Shown: positions 23,417-33,200 of the stretch, one piece after another
How the letters are laid out: each line of letters begins with the position of its first letter
How positions within the stretch are numbered: position 1 is the first letter of the stretch
Source of the DNA: an uncultured Clostridia bacterium
GTDB taxonomy: Bacteria; Bacillota; Clostridia; TANB77; CAG-508
Length of the DNA: 64,000 nucleotides
Assembly (NCBI GenBank): GCA_934120395.1
Contig: CAKOTZ010000001.1
Location: 1 to 64,000, forward strand
Direction: 5' to 3'
Notes under the pieces: generated by a model
What the model saw: the letters and a program-made list of their open reading frames with translations, nothing else
Told to the model about the DNA's origin: nothing
The model's database searches: none
Translations under genes and position numbers: made by a program

Positions 23417-24217
23417 ATGGGAGAAGTTATAGTAATAACATCAGGAAAGGGTGGCGTAGGAAAAACAACAACAACAGCGAATTTAGGTTCAGCTTTAGCA
23501 CTTCAAGGAAAAAAAGTAGTATTAATAGATACAGATATTGGACTTAGAAACTTAGACGTTGTTATGGGATTAGAAAATAGAATTGTATACGACATTGTAG
23601 ATGTAGTAGAACAAAAATGTAAACTAAGACAAGCCCTAATAAAAGATAAACGATTTAATGAGTTATATCTTTTACCTGCTGCGCAAACAAGAGATAAAAG
23701 TGCTGTAAATGAAGAACAAATGAAGGAATTAGTAAGTAAGCTAAAAGAAGAATTTGATTTTATATTAATTGATTGTCCTGCAGGAATAGAACAAGGATTT
23801 AAAAATGCAATAGCAGGGGCAACAAGGGCTGTAGTTGTTACAACGGCAGAAATTTCAGCAATTCGTGATGCTGACAGAATAATAGGCTTATTAGAGTCAT
23901 CAGAAATTAAAAATCCTGAATTAGTAATAAACAGGTTACGTCCAAACATGGTAAAAAAGGGAGAAATGATGGAAGTAAGTGACATTGTAGATTTACTATC
24001 AATAGAACTAATAGGAGTTGTACCAGATGACGAATACATTATTACTCAAACAAATAAGGGAGAACCAGTTATTTCAAACAAAAAAGCACCAGCAGGAAAA
24101 GCTTATATAGAAATTTCAAAGAGAATTTTAGGTGAAAATATAGAAGTAACAATACCAGGAAAAGAAAAAATGAGTTTTATAGACAAAATAAAAAGTATAT
24201 TTGGATTGAAAAAATAA
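23417..24217 (+). CDS. minD: septum site-determining ATPase MinD
   Basis: A 266-residue ParA/MinD-family ATPase. The deviant Walker A is KGGVGKTTTTANLG; further motifs are DTDIGLRNLDVVMG and DCPAGIEQGF. The C-terminal amphipathic membrane-targeting helix is SFIDKIKSIFGLKK. MinD recruits the division inhibitor MinC to the membrane and oscillates with MinE. No minC is present upstream; the preceding gene is the pilin-like one. AAGGAGG before the ATG. minE follows 16 nt later. Confidence 0.95.
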   Translation: MGEVIVITSGKGGVGKTTTTANLGSALALQGKKVVLIDTDIGLRNLDVVMGLENRIVYDIVDVVEQKCKLRQALIKDKRFNELYLLPAAQTRDKSAVNEEQMKELVSKLKEEFDFILIDCPAGIEQGFKNAIAGATRAVVVTTAEISAIRDADRIIGLLESSEIKNPELVINRLRPNMVKKGEMMEVSDIVDLLSIELIGVVPDDEYIITQTNKGEPVISNKKAPAGKAYIEISKRILGENIEVTIPGKEKMSFIDKIKSIFGLKK

Positions 24218-24233
24218 AAGTGGAGGTTAGACC

Positions 24234-24926
24234 ATGTTTGAAAAGATGGTAAAGTTTTTAAGAGGAATAGTCAAAAAAGAAGAACAAGAAAATCCATCTA
24301 AAGATACAGCAAAAGAAAGATTGCATTTAGTATTAATGCAAGATAGAGCAAATGTATCTGCTGATTTTCTAGAGTTAATGAAGCAAGAAATAATAGAAGT
24401 AATAAAGAAATATATTGAAATAGATGAAAATGCAATAGACGTAAGATTAACAAATAAATCAAACGAAGATGGAAGTAATGGTGCACCAGCTTTATATGCC
24501 AATATACCTATTGTAAATGTAAGAAATGACATGAAAAAAGAAACAATAAATCAACAAGAACGCTCAGAATATTTAAAACAAGAAGAACAAGAAGCTGAAG
24601 CAAATGTTCAAGAAGAAAATATTAATGAAATAGAAGAAAAAAATGAAGTTGATAAAAAAAGTACGGAAAGCAACGAAGGTATAGAAAATCATTGTGAAGA
24701 AGAACTAGATAATGAAAGTATAGATAATAATGAAGACAATGAAAAAGCAGAAGAGTTATCAAAAGAAGTTGATGAAAATTCTAAGGAAGAAATTGAAGTA
24801 AAAGAAGAAGTACAACAACATCAAAATAACAATAGACCAAATTATAATAATCAAAAAGGATATTATGGCAAGAAAAAGAACAAAAAACATAAGAAAAACA
24901 ACAGAAACTATCCAAAAAGAGGTTAA
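24234..24926 (+). CDS. minE: cell division topological specificity factor MinE with long C-terminal extension
   Basis: Residues about 1-95 are MinE: AKERLHLVLMQDRANVSADFLELMKQ (anti-MinCD helix region) and IIEVIKKYIEIDENAIDVRL, with the beta strand APALYANIPIV. Family members are usually about 90 residues; this one is 230. The extra 135 residues are low-complexity: a Glu/Asn-rich acidic stretch (about 110-200), then a basic Asn/Lys tail ending KKNKKHKKNNRNYPKRG. MinE triggers MinD ATP hydrolysis and sets the mid-cell zone. The tail could bind nucleic acid or membrane; unknown. Confidence 0.88.
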   Translation: MFEKMVKFLRGIVKKEEQENPSKDTAKERLHLVLMQDRANVSADFLELMKQEIIEVIKKYIEIDENAIDVRLTNKSNEDGSNGAPALYANIPIVNVRNDMKKETINQQERSEYLKQEEQEAEANVQEENINEIEEKNEVDKKSTESNEGIENHCEEELDNESIDNNEDNEKAEELSKEVDENSKEEIEVKEEVQQHQNNNRPNYNNQKGYYGKKKNKKHKKNNRNYPKRG

Positions 24927-24929
24927 TGA

Positions 24930-26038
24930 ATGAAAAAAAGAATTCTTAAAAATATGGATTGGGGGATATTAATATGTAGTTTAGCACTACTAGCGATTGG
25001 ATTAATAGCGTTAATGTCTGCTACGCAGAATTCAGATTATGATGAAATGAGAAAGCAAATTCAATGGTTTATAATTAGTGTGCCCATAATGTTAATTGTA
25101 ATGGCAATTGATTATGAAACTATTGCCAAATTTTCCCCTGTATTGTATGGAATATTTTTGGTTTTACTTGTAGGGGTTTTATTTACAGAACCAATAAATG
25201 GAGCAAGAAGTTGGTTTGATTTAAAGTTCTTTCAATTTCAACCAGCAGAATTTGCTAAAATATTTGTTATAGTTTTTTTAGCATATTGCATTACAAAAGT
25301 GCAGGAGCGAAGAAAAGAAGAAATCAATAATCCGCTAAAGCTAGGATTAGTACTGCTAGCTTTATTAGTTCCAATGCTTTTAATTGTAAAACAACCAGAT
25401 TATGGAACAGCAATAGCATTTTTGGTTGCAACAGGATTTATGCTATTTACAGCAGGAATAAATAAAAGATATATTATAGGGGCTATTTTAGCTGTAGTTA
25501 TAATAGTGCCAATTTTATATCTCTATGTCTTGCCAGAACATGCAAAAAACAGAATTAACGTATTCCTAGACCCAACGTTAGACCCACGTGGTTCTGGTTA
25601 TAATTTAATACAATCGAAATTAGCAATAGGAGCTGGACAATTATTTGGAATGGGAGTATTAAAAGGAAATCAAACACAATTAGGCTTTTTACATCCGAAA
25701 ACAACAGATTTTATATTCTCTGTAATTGGAGAAGAAATGGGATTTATTGTAACAGGTGGAATAGTTGTATTATATGTAACATTAATTACAAGAGCTATAT
25801 ATGTTGCTAAAACTGCAAAAGATGAACTGCGGTTCATATATTGCAATAGGTATTGCACGGAATATTCTTTTTCCATATGACAGAAAACATTGGTATGACA
25901 ATAGGATTATTGCCAATAACAGGAGTTCCATTACCATTTGTTAGTTACGGCGGAAGCTCGCTTATAACAAACTTTATTTTTATTGCATTATTGCTAAATA
26001 TTAGTGGTAGAAGGCAAAAAGCAATTTTTGTGGAGTAA
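24930..26038 (+). pseudogene. rodA: rod shape-determining SEDS glycosyltransferase RodA, with two one-base insertions
   Basis: RodA polymerises lipid II for side-wall elongation. The first frame (24930-25829) carries NGARSWFDLKFFQFQPAEFAK, IQSKLAIGAGQLFG and TDFIFSVIGEEMG. It is broken at 25830 and again at 25858 by an extra C directly before GG. Removing both gives ..KDELGSYIAIGIAGIFFFHM and then NIGMTIGLLPITGVPLPFVSYGG, a complete 368-residue protein. The two hits lie 28 nt apart. Either the sequence has two errors here or the gene is recently inactivated; intactness elsewhere and the operon position after minE favour an error. RodA rather than FtsW by the ARSWFDLGFFQFQPAEFAK-like motif. 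Confidence 0.88.
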
Positions 26039-26075
26039 ATGTAACAAAAATTGTAAGAGAGGAATAAAATAGTAG

Positions 26076-27050
26076 ATGTATGTAAAATCATTAAAAATAG
26101 GAAATTTAATATTAGAAAATAACATTTTTCTAGCTCCAATGGCAGGTATTACGGACCTGCCATTTCGTAAATTATGTAAAGAATATGGACCAGGATTAGT
26201 TTTTACCGAGATGGTTAGTGCTAAAGGATTGTATTATGATGATAAAAAAACAGAAAAATTACTTAGCACAGAAGACGAAAAAAGACCAGTAGCAATGCAA
26301 ATTTTTGGAAGTGATTGTGTATCTATGTGTGAGGCAACAAAAAAGGTTTCAAAAATAGCAGATGTAATTGATATAAACATGGGGTGTCCAGCACCAAAAG
26401 TTGTAAAAAACGGAGATGGAAGTAAATTATTATTAAATTTAGATTTAGTAGAACAAATAGTTAAAACAGTAGTAGAAAGTTCAGATAAACCAGTCAGTGT
26501 AAAAATACGAAAAGGATGGGATAGCAAACACATTGTGGCTGTTGAGGCTGCTAGAATTATTGAAAAAGCTGGAGCATCTATGATAACAATTCATGGACGA
26601 ACTAGAGAAGAGTACTATTCAGGAAGAGCAGATTTAGAAATAATAAAGAAAGTGAAAGAAGCAGTATCAATTCCGGTAATAGGAAATGGAGATGTAAAAA
26701 GCGAAGAAGATGCCAAGAAAATGTTTGAATATACTGGAGTAGACGGAATTATGATAGGAAGAGCTAGTATGGGAAATCCATGGATTTTTGAAAAAATATT
26801 ATATTACTTGAAAACAGGAGAAAAGCTACCAGAAACAAGCCCAAAAGAAAAGTTAAAGGTAATTTTAAAGCATATAGACTTAGTTACAATGCAAAAAGAT
26901 GAGCCATATGCTATAAAGGAAATGAGAAAACATCTTATATGGTATGTTAAAAATTTAAAAGATTCTAGTAAGATAAGAGAAAAAATAACTACAATAGAAA
27001 CTAAACAAGAAATGGTAACATGTCTTACAGAATACTTTGAATCCTTATGA
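26076..27050 (+). CDS. dusB: tRNA-dihydrouridine synthase
   Basis: A 324-residue FMN-dependent enzyme reducing specific uridines in tRNA. TIM-barrel motifs: FLAPMAGITDLPFRKLC, MQIFGSDC, DINMGCPAPKVVKNGDGSKLL with the catalytic Cys, TIHGRTREEYYSG, and VIGNGDVKSEEDA with DGIMIGRASMGNPWIF. Start ATG 26076 has AGAGAGGA about 12 nt upstream, a long spacing. Likely co-transcribed with rodA (38 nt gap). Confidence 0.92.
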   Translation: MYVKSLKIGNLILENNIFLAPMAGITDLPFRKLCKEYGPGLVFTEMVSAKGLYYDDKKTEKLLSTEDEKRPVAMQIFGSDCVSMCEATKKVSKIADVIDINMGCPAPKVVKNGDGSKLLLNLDLVEQIVKTVVESSDKPVSVKIRKGWDSKHIVAVEAARIIEKAGASMITIHGRTREEYYSGRADLEIIKKVKEAVSIPVIGNGDVKSEEDAKKMFEYTGVDGIMIGRASMGNPWIFEKILYYLKTGEKLPETSPKEKLKVILKHIDLVTMQKDEPYAIKEMRKHLIWYVKNLKDSSKIREKITTIETKQEMVTCLTEYFESL

Positions 27051-27063
27051 ATATAGATGGAAT

Positions 27064-27095
27064 AAAAGAGATTACATTGCGTAATCTCTTTTATT
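27064..27095 (+). terminator. terminator of the min-rodA-dusB unit
   Basis: AAAAGAGATTAC (27064-27075) pairs with GTAATCTCTTTT (27081-27092), then a T-rich stretch. Confidence 0.75.
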
Positions 27096-27117
27096 TCGTT
27101 AAGGGAGGATAAGTTAA

Positions 27118-27738
27118 ATGAAGAAAAAAGTTATAATAGCAATTTTTGCCATATTAATATTTGTTATGCTAACATTTTTTTTGCAAAATGCTTATAAAAA
27201 AACCAATCTTGGAAATAATATAAGTAATAAAACCACAGATGAGCTGGTAAATACTATTTTAAATATGAAGTCGTATAAGGCAGAAATAGAGTTGAATATC
27301 AAGAGCAATAAAAATGAACATAAATATGTACTAAAACAAGAAAAAACAGGGAATAAAAGCTATAGACAAGAAGTTTTGGAGCCAAGTAACATTAAAGGGA
27401 CAATAATTAATTACGATGGCAAGAAAATTAGTGTAGAAAATACAAAATTAAATTTAAGCAAAATATATGAAGATTATCCATATATAACTGGAAATGATCT
27501 TTGGCTAGATAGCTTTATCCTAGATTATAAAGATGGGAAAAATGCAAGTGTACAAGAAATAAACGAAGAGATTATATTAAACACGGAAGTTAAAAACGAG
27601 AATAAATATAAAAAATATAAGACCTTAACAATAAATAAAAATACGGGCAAACCTATTAAGTTAGAAATAAAAGATATCACACAAAACATAGTAGTTTACA
27701 TATTATATAATGAGATAAAGATTGACAGTTTGCAGTAA
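27118..27738 (+). CDS. LolA-like membrane-anchored protein, GerS-related
   Basis: A 206-residue extracytoplasmic protein with an N-terminal membrane helix (residues 4-22, no lipobox Cys). The remainder has the LolA-like fold pattern seen in clostridial germination lipoproteins such as GerS: MKSYKAEIELNIKSNKNEHKYVLKQ, YRQEVLEPSNIKGTIINYDGKKI, ENTKLNLSKIYEDYPY, and a closing LTINKNTGKPIKLEI. GGGAGG precedes the start. If the GerS link holds it would act with spore cortex modification, consistent with sleB-ypeB in the window; this is inference from pattern only. Confidence 0.6.
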   Translation: MKKKVIIAIFAILIFVMLTFFLQNAYKKTNLGNNISNKTTDELVNTILNMKSYKAEIELNIKSNKNEHKYVLKQEKTGNKSYRQEVLEPSNIKGTIINYDGKKISVENTKLNLSKIYEDYPYITGNDLWLDSFILDYKDGKNASVQEINEEIILNTEVKNENKYKKYKTLTINKNTGKPIKLEIKDITQNIVVYILYNEIKIDSLQ

Positions 27739-27842
27739 TACAGAAGAGATACTCCTTAAAAGAAGCAAGCTGATATTTTTATATCCATATTTAAAATAGA
27801 ACAGGATAACTGAAATATAGAAATTAATAGGAGTGAACTTAT

Positions 27843-28187
27843 ATGATAATAAAAAGAGGAGATATGTTTTATGCAGATTTAAGCCCAGTAGTTGGGTCTG
27901 AACAAGGTGGAATACGTCCAGTGTTAATAATCCAAAATGATATGGGAAATAAGTATAGTCCTACTGTAATTGCAGCTGCAATTACATCTCAGGTAAATAA
28001 AAATAAATTGCCTACGCATATTGAGATAGATTCAGAAGAATTTGGGTTAAAATCAGATTCAGTTATTTTAACAGAACAAATTAGAACAATTGATAAAAGT
28101 AGGTTAAAAGAAAAAATAGGGCATATAAATGATGAAGAAATAATGGATAAGATTAACAATGCAATTGGTGTTAGCTTTGGATTGTAA
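27843..28187 (+). CDS. mazF: MazF/EndoA-type endoribonuclease toxin
   Basis: A 114-residue PemK/MazF mRNA interferase that cuts single-stranded RNA at short motifs. N-terminal IIKRGDMFYADLSPVVGSEQGG, with catalytic-type Arg25 (GGIRPVLII) and Thr48 (AAITSQ), and C-terminal EQIRTIDKSRLKEKIGHI match the Bacillus EndoA group closely. No antitoxin gene precedes it: the 104 nt upstream hold no open frame, and the gene before that is LolA-like. It is therefore an orphan toxin here, or its antitoxin is elsewhere. Followed by a strong terminator. Confidence 0.9.
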   Translation: MIIKRGDMFYADLSPVVGSEQGGIRPVLIIQNDMGNKYSPTVIAAAITSQVNKNKLPTHIEIDSEEFGLKSDSVILTEQIRTIDKSRLKEKIGHINDEEIMDKINNAIGVSFGL

Positions 28188-28200
28188 ATGAAAAAACAAA

Positions 28201-28234
28201 AGCTCCAACTCAAAAAAATGAGTTGGAGCTTTTC
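28201..28234 (+). terminator. terminator of mazF
   Basis: AGCTCCAACTC (28201-28211) pairs with GAGTTGGAGCT (28220-28230), followed by TTT. Confidence 0.8.
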
Positions 28235-28360
28235 AAGTGGATTAGATACCACTAAAACAGAAATATGTATATAAAAAATTGTTTACAACTATATTGTTAA
28301 TATGGTATAAATTAATTAAGATATGAATTAATATTATAATAAATAAAGAGGAGAAAAAAC

Positions 28361-28957
28361 ATGAAAAAGAAAGGTATTATAATAGGAGCTATAGTAATTG
28401 TTGTGGCAATAATAGTAACTATAATTATTAAGAATAACATGGAGTATGTGTCAAAAGAAGAAATGCTAGAATTAATGAGTAAACCAACATGGGACAATTA
28501 TAAAATGTTAGTAAGAGATAGTAATGATAATTTTAATAATTTAGACATTTATAAAAAGGATAATATAACTAAAATTATATTTAATGTAGATTCAAGATAT
28601 GTTTGGATGAATGAAGACACATCAGAAGTTTATTTGGTTAAAGATGGCGAAGTTGTTGGAACACAACCGCTTGAGGATACTGGCGCATATAAAAACATAA
28701 ATGAAGAGTTTGTAAAAGATATTTTTCCAAGTGGAGAAGGGGAATATAAATATAAAAAAAGAGAAAAAATCAACGGAATAGAGTACATAGTGTTTGAAAT
28801 GTTAAATTGGAGAAAATCAATTTTTTGGGTAAATTCAGAAACAGGAATTATTGAAAAAGCTGAGCATTATGAAAATGGAGAACTTGAGTCAGAGTGTGAA
28901 TACAAGGTAGAAGAAGGAGTAGTACAGGATTCGGACATTGTAAATCCAAATGCATAA
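28361..28957 (+). CDS. hypothetical membrane-anchored extracytoplasmic protein
   Basis: A 198-residue protein with an N-terminal membrane anchor (residues about 5-24, MKKKGIIIGAIVIVVAIIVT) and a hydrophilic external domain. Segments such as YVWMNEDTSEVYLVKDGEVVG and SIFWVNSETGIIEKAEHYENG resemble the strand pattern of LolA-like domains, weakly. AGAGGAG precedes the ATG. Stand-alone gene with a terminator-like hairpin downstream. Function unknown. Confidence 0.6.
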   Translation: MKKKGIIIGAIVIVVAIIVTIIIKNNMEYVSKEEMLELMSKPTWDNYKMLVRDSNDNFNNLDIYKKDNITKIIFNVDSRYVWMNEDTSEVYLVKDGEVVGTQPLEDTGAYKNINEEFVKDIFPSGEGEYKYKKREKINGIEYIVFEMLNWRKSIFWVNSETGIIEKAEHYENGELESECEYKVEEGVVQDSDIVNPNA

Positions 28958-29009
28958 CAAAGCTATATTTGTTTGTTACATTTATGTGGTTACCTTAATG
29001 ATTTGGAAA

Positions 29010-29047
29010 CTACACATTGCTCTGCAAAGCAAATGTGTAGTGTTTTT
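29010..29047 (+). terminator. terminator hairpin beside a decayed peptide-gene relic
   Basis: CTACACATT (29010-29018) and AATGTGTAG (29032-29040) form a stem with inner pairs, followed by TGTTTTTTTA. Immediately to the right, on the minus strand, 29046-29076 resembles the 3' end of the small membrane peptide gene at 10632-10739. Confidence 0.6.
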
Positions 29048-29150
29048 TTATATTTGTTTGTCAATCTATATTATGTAAAAAATAGTAAAATTAATGGAAC
29101 TTATAAATAAACTGTGATATAATCTAAAAAAATGTAAAGAGGTGGAAACA

Positions 29151-30215
29151 ATGAACACACTAACACAAATCGTAAACTATATAAAAGATATGAATACGCA
29201 ACAATGGTTTGACATATTAATGGCAATATGGATAGTAATAATATTTAAGCTATTTAGCTCATTATTTTCATATTTAATATTAAAGATATTTAACATACAC
29301 AAAAAGAAAGCAGAAATAAAGCAAATAGGATTTTATAAACCATTAAAAAACTTCTTTGTAATATTAGGAGTATATTTAGCAATACTAATATTGGGATTAC
29401 CAGAAACAACAATGGTATTGATAACAAAAGTGTTTAAAATTTGTATTATATTAACTGTAGCAAGTGGTTTTTCAAACATGGCAAATCCAGATTCAAAAAC
29501 ATTTGCATTTTTACAAGATAGAGTAGACTTTATAAACAGTAAGAGACTAGCAAAGTTTGTAAGCAAAATTTTAAAAATAATAATATATTTAATTGCTGGA
29601 TTTATGGTAATAACAGAGTTAGGGTACAATTTAAATGGACTAGCAGCTGGTTTGGGAATTGGAACAGCTGTTATAGCGTTAGCTGCCCAAGATATAGCAA
29701 AAAATTTAATTGCAGGAGCTAGTATAATATTTGATAGACAATTTATGGTTGGAGATTGGATACAAGCTTGTGGATATCAAGGAATAGTCGAAGATATAAC
29801 AATTCGTAGTACACGTATATTAACGTTTGATAATACAGAGGTAACAATACCAAATAACAACTTAGTAACATCGGCTGTAGTAAATTATAGTAGAACAAGC
29901 AAAAGGAAGATAAAATTGAGTTTAAGCTTAAATAAAGATATGCAATACGAAGACTTGGAAAGAATATTAAATAGAATAAAATTAGTATTAAGTGAACAAA
30001 AATATGTTATAAAAGATTCTGTTGGAGTAATATGTGATGATATACAAACAAGTGGAGTTAATGTGCTAGCATATTTAAATGTTGAAGCACAAACATTTGG
30101 AGAATATACAGCAATACGCGGACAAATAAATAAAGCCATATTAGAGCTATTTTATAAAGAACATATTGGTTTAGCATATCCGGGACAAGAAATTGTTGTA
30201 CAAATGCAAGACTAG
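29151..30215 (+). CDS. mscS: small-conductance mechanosensitive channel, MscS family
   Basis: A 354-residue channel that releases solutes on hypo-osmotic shock. Three to four membrane spans occupy residues about 20-180; the pore helix is LAAGLGIGTAVIALAAQDIAKNLIAG, followed by the beta domain (FMVGDWIQACGYQGIVEDITIRSTRI and VTIPNNNLV). Start set at ATG 29151 because AGAGGTGG lies 6 nt upstream; an in-frame GTG at 29142 is part of that site. A TATAAT at 29118-29123 is its probable -10 box. Confidence 0.9.
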   Translation: MNTLTQIVNYIKDMNTQQWFDILMAIWIVIIFKLFSSLFSYLILKIFNIHKKKAEIKQIGFYKPLKNFFVILGVYLAILILGLPETTMVLITKVFKICIILTVASGFSNMANPDSKTFAFLQDRVDFINSKRLAKFVSKILKIIIYLIAGFMVITELGYNLNGLAAGLGIGTAVIALAAQDIAKNLIAGASIIFDRQFMVGDWIQACGYQGIVEDITIRSTRILTFDNTEVTIPNNNLVTSAVVNYSRTSKRKIKLSLSLNKDMQYEDLERILNRIKLVLSEQKYVIKDSVGVICDDIQTSGVNVLAYLNVEAQTFGEYTAIRGQINKAILELFYKEHIGLAYPGQEIVVQMQD

Positions 30216-30248
30216 TAGATTAATAAAATTATGAAAAAGAGGCAAATT

Positions 30249-33200
30249 ATGAATTCATTAATAAGTGTTTTAGAAGAACAGGACAAATTCAATAGTTATA
30301 TAAAAGATGTAAAAAATGGTGTAAATCCAATACTATTATCAGGATTAACAGATGGTGGAAAAATTCACTTAGCTTATGCTACAAAATTTTTCACACAAAA
30401 GCCAATGTGTATAATAACCTACAATGAACTTCAAGCTAGGAAATTAATAAAAGATATACATTACTATACACAAAATGTATATTATTTTCCAAAAAGAGAA
30501 ATTACAGCCTATGATTATGCAGCAGAAAGTCAGGATTTTTTAGCTGAAAGAATTGAATGCTTAAATGCCATATATAATAAAAATGCAGAAGTAATTGTTA
30601 CTACAATAGAAGCTGTAATGCAAAAAATGGTGGCACCTAAAACACTATATAAAAATATATTAAAAATGGAAGTAGGAAAAAGTTATTCACTAGAAGAAAT
30701 AAAAAATAGTTTGATAGAACTAGGATATGAAAGGTTTGACTTAGTAGAAGGAAGAGGGCAATTTAGTGTTAGAGGAGGAATACTAGATGTTTCATTAACA
30801 ACGAAGCTTGGCGTACGTATAGAGTTTTGGGGAGACGAGGTAGATTCAATTAGATATTTTAACATATATACACAACGTTCAACAGAAATGCTAAAGGAAG
30901 TTAATATTTTTCCAGCAGGTGAATTCGTGTTAGAAAAATCAAAAGAAAAAATATGTTATGAACTAGAAAAACAAGATGTTGATATGGATGAAATAGAAGA
31001 AATAAGAAATGGTAGATATCAAAATAAGGTAGAAAAATATTTTGACACTTTTTATAACAATCAAGCTAATTTCTTAGATTATCTAGAACAAAACACAATA
31101 ATTTTTCTTGATGAAGTAAATAAAATAAAAGCGAGACAAAGTAATATATTAAAAGATGAAGAGGCGCTAGAAAGAGCATTATTAGAAAAACAAAAGAAAG
31201 TGCCAGACAGTCTAAAAGAATTAATGAAATATGAAGAATTTATAGACAAAATTGAGAATAAGCAAGTAATATATTTAGAAATTCAGGACTTAAGTTTCAT
31301 AGACTCAAAAAGTATGCATGCAAAAAGAAACGGATATAGCTTTAGCTATAGGGAGGTTAAATTTTTTCGTTCTGGATTGGATTTACTATTTCAGGAGATA
31401 CAAAAAGCAAAAGATAAAAGAAAGCAAATAGTAATATTAGGGGGAACTCCCGAAAATAGCCGAAAAATTGTAGAAACATTAAATCAGAAAGAGATTGAAG
31501 CAAAATACGTAGAAAAATTAAAAGAAAAATTACAGCCAGGTCAAATTATGGTAAGTCCAGGAAATATTGACACTGGCTTTGAATGCTATGACTGCAATTT
31601 ATTAGTAATTACACTAGAAGAAATATTTACTACTAAGAAAAAAAAGGTAAGTAATAGCGTATTTAAAGATGCACAAGAAGTTGTTTTTTCTGATTTAAAA
31701 GTTGGAGATTATGTAGTTCATAAATCGCACGGAATAGGCCAATTTGTTGGAGTAAACACAATAAAGGCAGATAAAGTAACTAAGGACTATTTAAAAATAA
31801 AATACAAAAATGATGACATTTTATATATACCAACAAACCAATTGGACAACATTAGAAAGTATGTTGGTGTGGGAGATACAAGCGTACCAGCCTTAAACAA
31901 ATTAGGAGATAAAGAATGGAGCAAAACAACTAGAAAGGTTAAAGCAAATTTAAAGGAGGTTGCAAAAGAGCTAATAGAATTGTATGCAAAGAGAGAAAAA
32001 GCAAAGGGGTTTGCTTTTTCAAAAGATACACCATGGCAAACTCAATTCGAAAATAGTTTTGCATATACAGAAACAGATGACCAAATTCGTTGCATAGATG
32101 AAGTGAAAAAAGATATGGAAACACCAAAACCAATGGACAGACTTTTATGTGGAGATGTTGGATATGGTAAAACAGAAGTTGCAATTAGGGCGGCTTTTAA
32201 AGCTTGCATGGATCAAAAACAAGTTGCATATTTAGTTCCAACTACAATTTTAGCTAATCAACAATATGAAGAATTTCGTGATAGGATGAAGGAGTTTCCA
32301 ATACGAGTAGAAGTATTGAACCGTTTTCGAACTAAGAGACAGCAAGATGAAATTATTAGAAAATTAAAATTGGGCGAAATAGATATTATAATTGGAACAC
32401 ATAGAATGCTTAGCAAAGATGTTGATTTCAAAGATTTAGGATTATTAATAGTAGATGAAGAGCAACGTTTTGGTGTAAAAGCAAAAGAGAAAATAAAACA
32501 ATTGAAATCAAACATTGATGTTTTAACGATGACAGCAACGCCAATACCAAGAACATTGCATATGTCAGTAATAGGAATACGTGATATGTCAGTAATATAT
32601 GAGCCACCTCAAAACAGAAAGCCAGTACAAACTTTTGTATTAGAATATGACCCAGAAGTTATAAGAGAGGCAATTACAAGAGAGTTAGAAAGAGGTGGAC
32701 AGGTATTTTATTTATACAATAATGTAGAAGGAATAGAAAGAAAAGCACAAGAGGTACAAGATTTAGTGCCAGAATCAAGAGTAGTATATGCACATGGACA
32801 AATGACAGGAAAGCAAATTGAAGATATTATGCAGGAATTTGTTGAAGGAGAGGCAAATGTTATTGTTTGTACAACTATTTTGGAGTCAGGTATTGATATT
32901 CCAAATGCAAATACAATTATTGTAGAAAATGCTGATAGACTTGGATTAGCACAACTATATCAAATAAGAGGTAGAGTTGGTAGGTCTGATAAACAAGCAT
33001 ATGCTTATGTAACATATAGAAGGGATAAAATGCTATCAGAGGTCGCAGACAAAAGATTAAAGGCTATAAAAGAGTTTACGGAATTTGGTTCAGGATTTAA
33101 AGTTGCAATGAGAGATTTGGAAATTAGAGGAGCGGGAAGTGTTCTTGGTGAGGTGCAACATGGACATTTGGCTCAAGTTGGTTATGATATGTATTGCAAA

